From Apodospora peruviana (Eukaryota > Ascomycota > Sordariomycetes > Sordariales > Lasiosphaeriaceae), in contig JAUEDM010000004.1 of NCBI GenBank assembly GCA_033439685.1, positions 3,844,001 to 3,908,000 of the forward strand: a DNA stretch of 64,000 bases, written 5' to 3'. Numbering within the stretch: position 1 is the first letter of the stretch; each line of letters starts with the position of its first letter. Of this stretch, positions 44,901 to 56,691 are shown piece by piece. The translations under genes and the position numbers were made by a program. The notes under the pieces are model-generated. The model saw only the letters and a program-made list of their open reading frames with translations. It searched no databases and was not told the DNA's origin.

Positions 44901-46944
44901 CCGCTTGTCTTCCCGATCCGGGCTAAGCAGATACTTGGTGATCCGATCAACCGATGCAATCAAAGATGCTATGTTGGGCATGAGGACGAGAATCGTGTTA
45001 GCTGGACCGGTCACCAGGCCAATCATGGCGAGAGATGTGAAGGCCAGATTCACGTCGATCGCTTCCGCGCCTCGCAGCTCTGCTTGGATGGCATAGACAA
45101 TGAGGGTGATGACGGGACCGAAGAGTGACAGCAAGCCAGCTGTGGGACATGGGTTAGTGTGTGGCCGTGAATACCGCGATCAACAGGAAAGGACGACTTA
45201 CAGGTCAGGTTGAAGGCCACAATGAGCCAGTTGAAGCTGATATATTTCTTGATCTCGTCGTTACGCGCCGTCTGAATTTTGGCCTCCATCTTTTCGACCA
45301 GGCCCATCATTTTGATGTTCTTCATCGAATCCAGGATGGCTTTAGTCGTTGAGATGCGCGTCTGGGTTGCCATACTGAGAGCCTTCTGACGGCCAGCCAC
45401 GTTGATAGTAACGAATTTAGCTCCCTGATAAGTAACTGAGAAGAGGTCAGCAGATTCCAACGCTAGTATTTCTGGCTGACCTACTGCCAACGATCAACAG
45501 CGGCATTATGGACACCCAACCAATTTCCGAGGCCAAGAGATACATTCCAATGCCCAGCTCCAGTACCTGGGCCCACAGCTCATGTAACAGGCTGGCACTG
45601 TATGTGATCATCTCCGTGTCATTGTTCATGAGCGTCACGGCCGCCGAATCGTCGAATACACCGTCTTTGATCGTTAGGCAGCGGTTGTGGATAATCCCGA
45701 CCATGGCCATGCGCGCAAGGGCTTGAACACGGCTTAGGCGGAGGTCGTACATCCCGTTAAATAACTTAACTTGATCAGCTTAGTTCTGTATCTGAGAAGA
45801 GTAGACGAGGACTTACGGCCATTCCTGTGTAGAGGACGAACGTGAGCAGGATCAGCCGAAACGCTTCGTTCCTGTCCTCCAGAGGCGAATAATTGCTGCT
45901 GACGTAGGTAATCGTTCGACTGATGAGCAACGGTTGACCGTATCGGAAGATGGTAAACATAATACGGGAGAGCACGACATCGAGATTCGGGCGCCATAGG
46001 CACTTGGCCAGTGCGAACATCAAAGTCCACCATCCACGCTCGGGTTTGTCTAGGTTCTGGTTAGCATGCTGTGGGAACACAACGCGGATATTTACATACT
46101 TCTCCTGTCCCAAGTCCGCTGCATTGCCTCCCGCGTGGTCATTGTGTCAAGGTATGAGGCCATTGGCGGCATGTCGTCGACCGACAGTATCTTGGAGTAC
46201 CCGGTCGCGATGACACCATTGACCCACCAAAAGAACGCGTTGCCGAAGAACCCAGCCGTCTCCTCTGGTGCCAGATTTTGGTACGGCTCACGCAATATGG
46301 CCACCTTGCTCTGTCCTTCCAAGACGAGCAGCACGAACTTGACCGCGAAAATGGCTGAGGCGAGTGTGGAAACGCTGCACAGGTTCTTGGCCACGTAAAG
46401 CAGACCGACTTCGACGACGTCGGAGAAAATTGAGAAGACCAGGTAAACCGTCAGCAACGTCGAAGGCGCGACGGACCGCCCATGCTCGGCAAAGGACAGG
46501 ACGCATAGTGCTACTGAGGCGATCAACGGCAGAATTCGAGCCGCCAGCGCTGTCGACTGGGTTGTGTGAACGATCCCAAGGATACAGTACGCCAATTGCA
46601 GGCCGAAGAGAGTGAAGGATGTGACCTAGGTCTGATTAGGCCCTGGATAACAGCGCGTTTGTGTTCTAATGTCTGCTCACAGCTTTGGCAATGCCTCGGT
46701 AGTTTGGTTTGGTCACGATCTTTGCGCGGTAGAGTCCAGCAATCCGAAAAGGAGTGCTGATGAGAAGAAATGCCGAGGGTCCAAACAACAAGAGGCCCTG
46801 AAGAAACGCTTCGCCACGAGGACTGTCTGAGAGGTGGCCCTTGTAGGCAGGGAAGCCGGCACGCTCGTCAAAGGGCAGACATGGTAGCTGATGCCAGCCA
46901 GTCCAGTTCTCGGAAAGTGAGATAGGGTTCTGAAGGTGCGCCAT
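41914..46944 (-). CDS. ABC transporter, ABCC/MRP (Ycf1-like) full-length multidrug transporter
   Basis: Nine exons: 46944-46681, 46625-46100, 46049-45817, 45764-45485, 45435-45202, 45139-44340, 44280-44118, 44061-43807, 43754-41914 (1531 residues). The ATG at 46944 is the first in frame. Order: TMD0 helices (FLQGLLLFGPSAFLLIST onward), TMD1, NBD1 with Walker A GAVGTGKTT, signature LSGGQKQRV, Walker B MIILDDVLSALD and THA switch; then TMD2, and NBD2 with Walker A GRTGSGKSS, PQDPM Q-loop, signature LSHGQQQLF, Walker B VVLLDEATSNVD and AHHLDT. All ATPase motifs except an atypical NBD2 signature (SHGQQ) are standard. Such proteins export glutathione conjugates, bile-acid-like anions and toxins at the plasma membrane or vacuole. 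NBD2 holds a Ser/Ala-rich insert (about 60 residues) before its signature. Confidence 0.93.
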
Positions 46945-48165
46945 GGCGTGCGAGGAACAGTACTGAGCGCCGTCAAGCGGTTGGCTCACCCGTGAGGAGC
47001 GATTGAAATTGAAGCCTGAGGGTGCTTATCAATATATTGACGAACACAAGGCACCGCGTTCACGGCAGCCTGGCGCAGGCAAACCCCCACACCGCTGTTT
47101 GATCGACCGCGCGATTTCCTCCAGCAGGCTCTGGGATCACAGCGTTATCTTTCGGTAAGGCAGAAACCGTCGGGGACGCAAATTGAAAAGCGCGAGTTGC
47201 GTGGTGATGTTGCCTGCTAGCAGGGTCGGATTATAACGTTGGCGGATGAAACTTTCCAGCCCGTGTCCACTCGTCTCGCGTCGCACATCCCCTACCCTGT
47301 CAGTGCCCGTCTACCAACCAGACGGGGAGGAAATTAGCCGTTGTGGGTCTTTACCGGTGCCCGGCGCCCGGCTGTAAGCCGCGTTTTATTGCTGTGCCCC
47401 ATTGCCCCGGTCATGCACGACAGACGAACGTCTGTGCGCAGCACTTCGATAGTCGATAGTGATATTGCACAGGGATGTAAAGATGTGGGCTCGTCTATCC
47501 GTTATCTCCGTAGTTTCGATGTTGTAAATCGAAGAGGAAGAAATTCGATATATGGAATTGGGAGTGGGGGAGACAAGGAGATGGCTACCTACCTTGGTTT
47601 GGTTAATTAACAGCTGCATTTTTATGCATTTTATAGTCCATGGTGTTCTATATCGGGAAGTTACAAATCCGGCCATCCTGTTCTGACCCCCCACGTTCCT
47701 CACATGCCCCTTCCAGGTCGCCATTTCCCAGTTCCCCTTACCCTTGATGTCTTGGAAAGTTGGACTGCAAACCCGATGCGGACCGAGCACAAGCCGGGCC
47801 GTAAAGGGTCTTTCCATCCTAATGAGGTAAACGCGATTACTCTATGCCAGGTAAAAATATTGATAAACAGATCGTATTCTCCGCTCCCGGGTATCATATG
47901 AAAATTCATCCTGCCAAAGCGTTGACCATCTTACTTCCCATCACAGCTACCTTCACCTAACGCGCTATCTTCCCCTTCTTTATCGTCTCCCACTTCATCC
48001 CAAACGTGTAAAAGAGGAGGAAATACTTTGGCCATGGGGTGGGGGGAGCTGAATAGGTACTGAAGGAGTGGATGGAGAACGGGGTGAGGATGTTGTTGCC
48101 GTAGGTGATGTCGCCGTGGATAGTGTCGCGGTAGATGATGTCGCCGTGAATGCTGTTGCTTGTTG
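46945..48165. other. Intergenic upstream of the ABC transporter
   Basis: The first several hundred bases are the transporter's presumed promoter region. Short frames at 47341-47909 are without signature. The 48010-48165 segment is part of the repeat described next. Confidence 0.4.
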
Positions 48166-48305
48166 TTACCCAGCCTCCTCTTTAGCAGAAGAGGAAATAC
48201 TTTGGCCATGGGGTGGGGAGAGCTGAACAGGTACTAGGGGAGTGGATGGGGAACGGGGTGAGGATGATGTCGCCGTTGATGTTGTTGCTTGTTGTTGCCA
48301 AGCCT
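48010..48305 (-). repeat. Duplicated 3' end of the coiled-coil gene
   Basis: Two copies of a block containing gaggaaatactttggccatggggtgggg, agctgaa-aggtact, ggagtggatgg-gaacggggtgaggatg and ttgcttgttgtt: one at about 48010-48175 and one at about 48182-48305. In between, a gatgtcgccgt unit is repeated several times. The second copy holds the stop codon of the gene at 48166. Confidence 0.75.
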
Positions 48306-48827
48306 GTTCTCGGGCCTGTTCTCGGGCCTGTTCTTGCCCTTCCTGTTCCCAGCGTAAACTTGACCGTTCCACTATCCGCCGTCGTAGTAACTGGTCCGGT
48401 TCATGTCGCCGTGCCTGTCGCGGTACGGGTTGTTGTGCTTGTTGTTGTCGTAACTCTTCCTCCAAGTGTTTGATATGTCCTCGCATGTATTCGTTTTGGC
48501 TTCGTAAGTGTTCGTTCTGTACTTCTACTTGTTCGTTCCGTCTTGCCAACTGTTCGTACTGTTCTTCTAACTCTTCGTTCGTTTGCCGTAACAGTATTAT
48601 CTGGTGTCCCCGCTGCGCTAACAGTTGCTCTTCTGGTACCGGGCTTGGTCTTGCATTATCTGCGTAAATAATTCCAGTGCCCGCGTGTTGTGTTTCCGTA
48701 GCTCTTCTCGAGTCTTTTCGAATGAATCCGGTTGCTTTTCAAACAGTTGCCGTGCTTGTTCCGAGTCCTGGGTCTGGACTTGCAGTAGCCGTTCCCAACG
48801 CTTAAGTCTCTCATCCACACCAAACAA
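48166..48827 (-). pseudogene. Coiled-coil protein gene with one frame break
   Basis: The first part (from a GGAACAG acceptor at 48827) reads DERLKRWERLLQVQTQD, ARQLFEKQPDSFEKTREELR and ALELFTQIMQDQAR. At about 48630 the frame shifts by one base to EEQLLAQRGHQIILLRQ, NEELEEQYEQLARRNEQVEV, QNEHLRSQNEYMRGH and a Gln/Arg-rich tail with EQAREQAREQAW repeats, ending SSSAKEEAG at 48166. The heptad pattern is strong throughout. An upstream first exon with ATG was not resolved (an ATG AAG ATG lies near 48870). No family recognised. Either a recent pseudogene or one sequencing slip in an otherwise intact gene. Confidence 0.5.
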
Positions 48828-48943
48828 CTGTTCCCTTGCCCATCGTATTATTACATGTCATCTTCATATATCATCTACGTCTAGTTCTATACCCCTGTCT
48901 ATGTAACCAAATCTCGGTTGAACTCATCATACCTTCGTCATCA

Positions 48944-50563
48944 TCAAATCATATACCTCCACCTAACAGGCACCGGTGACTGCCCGGCAACTGAGCGCTT
49001 CCCATCCACTTCGACCGACTCAGACGAACCATTTCCAGGCGTCTCCCACGTTACCAACTCGCTAGCATCCAAGTCCCTGTTCAGGCTGACTAGCATCATC
49101 CTAAACACCCAGCAGCCGACGATCGTAATCCCAAACATGGCCGTCACGATCCCATAACTCTTGCGGAACCCGTCCTCTTTGAGGTCCCACACGTACGAGC
49201 CCGCCACGTTGCCGAGCTGACTAAACGCGTTGACCATGGCCAAAGCGACGGCGCGCTTGGCCGGCGGCCGGGGAAAGGACGAGCTGATCCACGAGTAAAA
49301 GATGATGAAGCCGGCGTAGGAGCTCGCCTGTAGGAATAGCGCGATGTAGCGGGCCGCAACGTTGAGCGTGGACATGCTGATCACGAACCCAATCATGCCA
49401 ACGGAGATGGGACCGACGATGTGGAAAAACTTTTCCTGGGTACGGTCAGAGTGCCACGCGTTGATGAGCGACACGATACAGGCGAATACCCATGGCGGTG
49501 CGCTCATCAGAAGCGTGGGCACGTAGCCAAATCCAAGCGTCTTGGTAAGTGTGGGCTACCAGTGTGAAATGAGTCGTTAGCACCGCAAATCTCTGAAAAC
49601 AAAATGACGAGGAAAACCCACAAAGAAAGCATTGAACGACAAGCCTAGCGTATAAGCAGTAAACACAATCATCAACATATAGACCTTGACATCCTTCAAA
49701 ACCATGATCAAGCCATCAAACACCCCCTGGTCGGCCGAGTCGGTATCGGCCTCCCCAACATCCTCCGTCATTCTTAGCTGCGCAACCAGCAGCTCCTCCT
49801 CGGTGAAGCCGCGCGTGTTACTCGGCAAGTCAGGCAGGATGAACGCCGCCGAGATGGCAACACCCATCGTGATCGCGCCCTCGATCCAAAACAGCCACCG
49901 CCAGGCCGCATGACCCAAAACGCCCTGCATGTTGGACAGCACGCCGGCCCCAATCAGCGCAGAAAACGCATTCGAGATCAGATTCCCGCAAAAGAGGATC
50001 GCATTCCGCAAGGCCAGCTCGCGGCGCGTGTACCATTTCGAAAGAATCAGAAGCGCTCCCGGCAAAAACGCGGCTTCGATGAACCCCAGCAGAAACCGCG
50101 TGGCGACCATGCCGCCAAACCCCTCAACCACACCGGTGCAGGTCGAGATGACGCCCCACACGAGCATGACCCCCCCAATATACAGAGACGGCCGCGAGAT
50201 GCGGTTGATAATGATGTTGGACGGCACCTGCATCAGGATGTAGCCGACGTACAGGATGCTCAGGCAGGTGGCGTACTGGGTGTTGTCCAGCCTCAGGTCG
50301 TCCTGCAAGCCCTTGAGTCGGGCGGCCGCGATATTGTTGCGGTCGAGGTAGTTCATGATGTAGATGAGCACGAACAGGCCGCAGCGCGAGTCGAGCTTGC
50401 GCTTGAGCGACTTTTCGACGCGCGCGCGGTGCTCCGGGAGCATGTGCGCCACGTTGAGGTTATTCTTCGTGTCGCTATCATGGTGGATGTGGTTGTACTC
50501 CTCCACATGTGGCTTCTCGACCATTTCCTGGCTCTCCGGTCTGGAACTTGGTTTCTCGCTCAT
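48944..50563 (-). CDS. MFS anion:cation symporter, allantoate permease (Dal5)-like
   Basis: Two exons: 50563-49622 and 49555-48944 (517 residues). The first helix carries the family signature YIMNYLDRNNIAAARLKGL; LSILYVGYILMQVPSNIII follows, then RFLLGFIEAAFLPGALLILS and WRWLFWIEGAITMGV. About twelve hydrophobic segments are present, with a central acidic loop. These are landmarks of the ACS family that takes up allantoate, nicotinate, pantothenate and similar organic anions by proton symport at the plasma membrane. The exact substrate cannot be read. The start MSEKPSSRPESQEMVEK is the only upstream ATG in frame. Confidence 0.9.
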
Positions 50564-51988
50564 CTTTGCCGGCTGGGTAAGGAGTCAGTGGTGTGTGTGG
50601 GCCGGCTTGCTTACCTTCAGAAACAAGCGACAAAATGTGGATTTGAACCGTGATGGTGAGAAGCCAGAACGGATTGACACGAGAGACTGGCATGAGTACT
50701 AGCATCTGGGCCTAAAGATCTTTATAGCACGAGATGGCGTCACCACTTTTCTCCTTCGAGTTCTTCCCCGGCCCGAGATGATCATCCCGCATGGGGCCAT
50801 CCATGGGCGGGCACAACGTTTGGTCCCCGCATTATTTTCTCCAAGTCCCTCAGGCTAGAGCAAAGATCGTCTTACAGTCGAGAATGGATCACTCGCAGCC
50901 ATTTTCTTTGAATTTTTTGCTGGTCGTGTGATGTGGCGACTCGACCGAGTTTACACCTGTAACATCCACAGCCCATCCGTACCAGGCGTCTCTTCGGCGC
51001 CTTGGCGCCGCGTAGGGCCCGCAACGGCAGTGGATTTTCTTGCTTTGCTCGGGGAAGTTGTGGAAGCAGGGAACCTCCAACCAACCCCCGGATTAGCCCC
51101 GGATGGGGCCCGACCTGGAGCAAGTCCTGAAGACCTGAACAGGCTGAACTTGCCTCCTCTACCAAGGGAAAATGTGGGGGCCCGGCTGATCTTTCGGGAT
51201 TTATTGGGGCTACTGACGACTTACCGTCTTGACGTCTGATCAGGTCGAACGAGGCAAATGGAAAAAAATTCTTGGTGGCCATGCACCGCCCGCTGCGGCG
51301 ATGGCTGCGATTCCTGGACTTTGTTTGCGTTTACCCTACCTGCCAAGACCGGGCCGTTCCCGCGCCGCGCCGGGAGCAGCAGAGTCCAAGTTCATGAAGT
51401 CTTGTTTCTTCGCCAAGTCATGCGGCCTACCGCAACGACCAACTTTTATTTCAAGTGCGCTCGACTCGCAAGCTCAGTTACCTTACTCAGTTCGTGGTAC
51501 TTCTTGGGAAGCTGAATCGAAGTTTTCTTACGTTGCTTCACTGTAAATTTTACTTCCCCTTCTATCCCACGTTTTCACCTTTCATCTTTCGTGTCTTCAC
51601 CACCAAGCTAAGCCAAGCGTTCATCCATCACCGACCATCCCCGCAAATGACTCCATCCAAACCCGTCCCCAAAATCCACATGCGCCAAGATATTTACCCT
51701 AAATTTGAACAAGCCAACGACCAACTCGTCCAAACTCCAACAAGCTCTCATTGATGAAGATTCGTGAAGGAAACAGCTCAAGGGTTATATAAGTACAGAA
51801 ACATGAATCTCTCGACCCCGAGTGTATGGTATCATACATAATAAATAACTGGCGAATGTTGACCAACAGACCCGATGCAGTCCATCTCCAAAATCACAAA
51901 CACCTTCCGAAATATCACCACCCAACTCCAAAGCGAACCAGACAAGCCAAACCCGCCAGAAAAAAAACTCAAGAAATGCTAGCAGTGG
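50564..51988. other. Intergenic, no recognised gene
   Basis: Promoter region of the permease on the left. Frames at 50872-51546 on both strands overlap without signature. AT-rich towards the GH76 3' end. Confidence 0.4.
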
Positions 51989-53591
51989 TCACTTCCCGGA
52001 AAATTGACTAACCACGACAGCCGGTATCCTCCCCTTAAACAGATTCCTCTTCCTAGCAGGCGCCGGCACGGCACTCCCATAAGCCGTCCTTCCGTTCTCG
52101 CCCGCCTCCGTACTTATCCACACCAGCAAACTCATAAACAGCCCCAGCACCAAAACCGTCAGTATCCACGCGCCTACCCGATCCCCCGTGGTCATCGGCT
52201 TCGCCACCGGAAACGGATTCGGATCCCCACCCGCATCCGGGTCCCCTTTACTCGTCCCGCCGTCCTTATGCGTCACGGGTCCTCTTATCGACTCATGCTC
52301 CAAAAGCAGCGTCATGACCGCCGCGAGCGCGCTCATCTCCTCGCCTGCACCCGTCTGCCCGTCGTACCCGCCCGTCGTCCAGCGGAAGCCGCACTGGCGC
52401 CCGTTGTGGCCGCCGGCGCACGACTTGACCGCCATCGCGGCCGACCTCTTGAGCGTCGCCATGATGGTAGGCCGCGTAAAGGCCGCCAGTTGCGCCGTGC
52501 TGGCCATCCACCGGTGGGCGTAACCCTTAAACGACAGCATGTCGGTCTTGCAGAGAATCTTGTCGGGCCGTTCGCATGCTAGCTCGATGATGGGCCCCGT
52601 CTCGAAGAAATGCTCGATCGTGCGGTTGACGAGCCGATCGAGCCGGTCGTGCCACTGTTTCCGCTCGGCGCCGGTTGTCTAGTTACACGGGGAGTCAGGG
52701 TTAGTATTTCCTCGTGGCTTTCGCAACAGGATTTGCCCCGGCTAATGTGGCAAACACAAACGAAATTAAAGGAATGCGTACAATGTTGTACATGAACGCC
52801 GCCCCTTGCATGAACACGGCGGCGTTGTACGAAAACTGCGCTTTTTGGATATCGGTGCAATTGTCAGTCACGTGGGCTCCGTCGTACACGTTCATGTCTT
52901 TGTCCATCAGCCCCACGCCCGCCACCCAGTCCCACGTCTTGACTGCCCAGTCCGAGTAGGTCGAGTTGCCCGTGTACCGCGCGAGTCGTGCCCCAAGGTT
53001 GAAGAAGATGCCGTTGGCGATGCTATTCTTGTAGTCGTACCCGATATTTGCGAGCGGTATCTGCCACCGAAGCCCGCCGCCGCAGGTGGTATCGTGTCGC
53101 TCCGGCGAGGCCTGTGTGTTGAAGACAGCTTGCGCCAGTTCTAGCCACTGCGGTTGATCGGCTGGCGGGTTGGGGTAGTTGACCTCGGCCGCGAGCATGG
53201 CCGACATGCCCCAGAACCCCTGATCGTCGTTGCCCAGCGAAGCCGTCCAGTTCGGCGGCATGTATGCGTGTTGTGGCGCGCCCGTCTGGAAGAGCATGGC
53301 CTCTGTGGTGACCGGAACGTAGGATGCGTCGCCCGTGTACATCCAGTATTCGATCATGGTGCCCCAGAGCGCGCCGCCTTCCCACCAGTAGTATTCGCCG
53401 ACCGGGGGCGGACCGGGCAGGATGCCGGGGGTCTGGCCCGACTGGTTTCCTTTGTAGTAGGTCATGAGGTCGTAGGCGAGTTGACGCGATGCTGTTTTTA
53501 ATGAGCTCGCAGAGTCCAGATCAACCAAAAGCGCTGCCCATACTGCCGGCAAGCCGGCCAGTAGCAGAGTAATCGCTGCGAGGACGAGCAT
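51989..53591 (-). CDS. GH76 alpha-1,6-mannosidase/transglycosylase (Dfg5/Dcw1 family)
   Basis: Two exons: 53591-52782 and 52678-51989 (499 residues). The ATG at 53591 gives a signal peptide (MLVLAAITLLLAGLPAVWA); upstream open codons lack ATG. GH76 hallmarks are YYWWEGGALWGTMIEYW, the catalytic Asp pair in GNDDQGFWGMSAM (Asp122-Asp123), CGGGLRWQI, YKNSIANGIFFNL, FSYNAAVFMQGAAFMYN, and CGFRW. A C-terminal single helix (GAWILTVLVLGLFMSLLVW) followed by basic residues would hold it in the membrane rather than by a GPI anchor. The family acts outside the plasma membrane in linking GPI-mannoproteins to the cell wall. Intron is 103 bases. Confidence 0.93.
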
Positions 53592-54746
53592 TATGAACAG
53601 GACTTGGAAAACATATGGGAAATGCAAGTGAAGAGCAAAACCGGCGACACGCGAAGTAAGGATAATTATCAAGTCATATTATGCTGAAACGCGTTGGATT
53701 TACAAGTTTCGCGACGAGAGCGTGGAGGAATGTAAGAGGGGACAAGCGAAAGATGGGGAAGTGGAAGCAGTTCCATTCCTTCTGCGCGTCTCAGACTCAG
53801 TCAACGACATGCCAGGCAAGAGAACACAGGCAGGGGCCAGGGGCGCCGAGACATGTGGGTGAGAAAAGCTTTCGTGGCGCATTTCCCCCGCAATCCCATC
53901 AGATCGTCACAGGGCTTGGCATCAGGGGTAATGGCGCACCATGAGGGAGAACTCCAAGCGCCATTGGGCTGCTCGATTCGATGTGGAGGCGGTGCCCGGT
54001 TCGTATGACTGCAGGTAATTTGGACCTGCATGGTGCTTCCAGGAGAGGCATGGTTTGTAAGGCTAGTAGTCGAAGGAGCAGCCGACTGGTTGGGATGACA
54101 TCGGGGAGAAAGACAAGTTTAAGGGAAGAGTCGGACTGCCCTCGCGAAAATTGACGGCGTGCGTCTTGTCAAGATGAGCGGGGAAGCATTCAAATGCTGC
54201 AGTGCTCCAGCTTCCTGGGGCAGGTTCGGAGGAAACGGAACATGCAACGGAAGGGACACGACAGACAGCTGTGGGAAGTGACGACCTGACAGATCGAGCC
54301 ACCACGTGTTGGAGAAATTACCGAGGCATTGGTTATTAGGGGTTTGAGTGGGGGGGTCAGCATTGCGTAACAGTACAGTCTAGGTTGACAGACCTCATCA
54401 TCCTAACCCCTCCACTTTGCTGCAGCTAATTCATGAATATGGACTCAATTCGCCAGATATCATTTTCATGCTCTACCTGCCTCTCCTTCGTTCGCTCGAG
54501 CTTGTGTCGATTTGAGAAAAGAACAAATCACCTTCCGCCATGTCGGTGGCGGTCACCGAAGGGGCTTCCTAGCTTAGGGTAAGAGCCGAAACACCTGAGT
54601 GTGTTAAAAGCGTGAAAGCTAAGTACTACCTCTAACCCATCTCATTTTTGTTCGCAATGATTTTCAACCACTCTCTCCACTCCCGTTTTAGTTTTCTTCT
54701 TCTTTGACGGGACTGTGGAAGCATGCCAGCTATCGCAATAACCCGT
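53592..54746. other. Intergenic, no recognised gene
   Basis: Upstream of the GH76 gene and downstream of the esterase. Frames at 53681-54305 are without signature. Confidence 0.4.
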
Positions 54747-55712
54747 TTACTTGAACTGCGAGAAGAATTCCCAAGTATAGGTATCCGAGAAGGTCCTCGC
54801 CGCACCAGGATCCTTGGGCGAGGGCGTGTGGTCGCTATAGACAAAGTCCAGTGTTAGCCCCGACACCCAAACGTAAAAGGCACCAATACAACAATGATCC
54901 AGGGAAAAAAAAAAGACTTACCCATCAAAAGCAACAAAAGTAGTAGGATACTCAGGCGCACACTCATAAACAGTCTTGATATGTGCCGCTCCTCTAGCAG
55001 GCTCCTTGGCTTCTTTCGCTGCACACCCGTTATTCTTCAAGAATCTATCGCGCATCTGTCTACCACCCGCAATAGGCAATACCTGATCGCGTGTTCCATG
55101 CTGTTGATACCACGCTACAGGTTCAGTTCCACCGGGACAAGTACCGCTGATTTGCGGAGATCCTGACAGAACCGCAACCGCACGGAGATCTTTCCCCAGT
55201 GCGCAGGCCAAGATGAAAGACATTGCCGCACCGTGGGAGAAGCCGGTTGAGAATCGCAGGTTTTGGTCAATGCAGACGTCGTCTTCGATTGTTTGGATCA
55301 GGCTCTTGATGAATGTGACGTCTTCGCCGCCGTTATTCCACCACCCGACGCCTAGCGAGCCGGATAAACCTGTTGGAGCGACGTAAATCGCGCCGATCGT
55401 ATCGTTGATTAGGGCTGGCAGACCGTAGTAGGCCGAGATTCCGGAACCGGTGGCGACTTGTTGGCCTGAGCCGCCGACGGGGTGGAGACCTAGGATGAGG
55501 CGGTAAGGGTGGGTGTTGTCGTAGTTGGCGGGGAGCTTGACGAAGAATTGCCGGTTCTTGTTGTTAGATTGGATGGTGAGACCGGGGGCCGAGGCCGCGG
55601 CCGAGGTTATGAGCTTGGGGGCTTTTCCGCATCCGGGGGAGGGCTTGGCGGCCGAGGTTGGGGAGATGGTCGAGAGGAGGAGCAAAGCTCCGGCGATGAG
55701 GCTGGTGAGCAT
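54747..55712 (-). CDS. Secreted CE1-family esterase (feruloyl/acetylxylan esterase-like)
   Basis: Two exons: 55712-54922 and 54834-54747 (292 residues). A signal peptide (MLTSLIAGALLLLSTISPTSA) is followed by an alpha/beta hydrolase. The nucleophile elbow is TGFSHGAAMS with Ser159. HGTRDQVLP supplies the acid Asp209, and the second exon provides the base His266 in FDGDHTPSP, so splicing is needed for activity. LPANYDNTHPYRLILGLHPVGG is split here as LPANYDNTHPYR and LILGLHPVGG, and VGWWNNGGEDVTFI follows. This is the pattern of type B feruloyl esterases and related LpqC/PHB-depolymerase-like enzymes that free ferulate or acetate from plant wall xylan. There is no carbohydrate-binding module. 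Confidence 0.9.
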
Positions 55713-56494
55713 GCTGGGCGGGTTGGACTTGAGATAGCGACGAGGTATGTGGGCGTGGTTGGGTGTTCGAGAAGTAAGCAGAAGTCGTGCTCTAGGCCAT
55801 GCTACTTATCCTCCTTTATTTCTTATCGTTCCTATCCGAAATTCATAACTTCTTCCCATCCCGATCGCCGAGATTGTTTTTTCTTCACCATCGACAACCC
55901 CTCCAAAGCTCCGAAGTGTTCGGCAACAAGAGTCGGCTCCTATCAAGGTACGCAGGTGGGAGATGAAACCCCTTTTGTATTCCTGGTAGCTAATAATGGA
56001 ATATCTGTATTAGGCGAATCCTAATACAATCATCTAATCACATATGCCAAGAGTAGCAAATTGGCTTGTTTCCAGCTGATTCTGGTTGCCGTTCCGGGAT
56101 TCAGACAGAGATTCCCGGGCCACTTTAGCCTACATTTGATATCTGGATCCCCAAAAATTGCAAATTAAGGATATTGATATTCTTTGTTTGCGGGGTTTAT
56201 TAAACCACCATGGAATGCGAACCAGCTTCCGAGGTTGTCTCTAGCGCACCAATTGGACTTCATCGTTTAATCTATCTATGGTGATTGTGCATCCAAGATC
56301 GCTGGTATCTCTTCGGTTGATTTCGGTGTCTGGATGATTGGTTGTGAATCTTGACGTTTCTTCGGGACTTGGGCTATGAGGATCGTCGGTAGTATTGATA
56401 GTATCAAGTGGAGAGCCTGATGCGATCGTAAAGACCGCCGTCAATAGAGAGGGCAAGATTCGGCCAGTATTACAGTGGATACACCATTCTATGG
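55713..56494. other. Intergenic, no recognised gene
   Basis: Promoter side of the esterase gene, ending at the transposon insertion site with target duplicate cattctatgg at 56485-56494. Confidence 0.5.
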
Positions 56495-56572
56495 GGGCCC
56501 AATAGGGCCACGGGTACCCGTGTCTGTAAAGTTTCACGGGTACCCGTGCGCATTATGTAAGCCCACTACCCC
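56495..56572 (+). repeat. Left terminal inverted repeat
   Basis: Pairs with 57551-57628 in reverse complement; includes two acgggtacccgt palindromes 24 bases apart. Confidence 0.88.
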
Positions 56573-56691
56573 ACACGACTACAGTCGCCCAATCCCTTTA
56601 GTTTCGCCAACAGTCGGCCATCGACAACGCGTCGCGATTTGACGCGTCTCACTCACTCACTTCTCCTTGGTTATTTAGCAATGCTTTGAGG

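Noticed and set aside
46945..46989. Longer start for the ABC transporter
   Set aside because: The extension begins with GTG; the first in-frame ATG is at 46944.
50630..50660. Short string resembling a tRNA T-arm (atttgaaccg)
   Set aside because: No acceptor stem, anticodon arm or D-arm could be folded around it.
50872..51282. Minus-strand frame of 136 codons
   Set aside because: Overlaps equally long plus-strand frames, no signature, and no splice partners.
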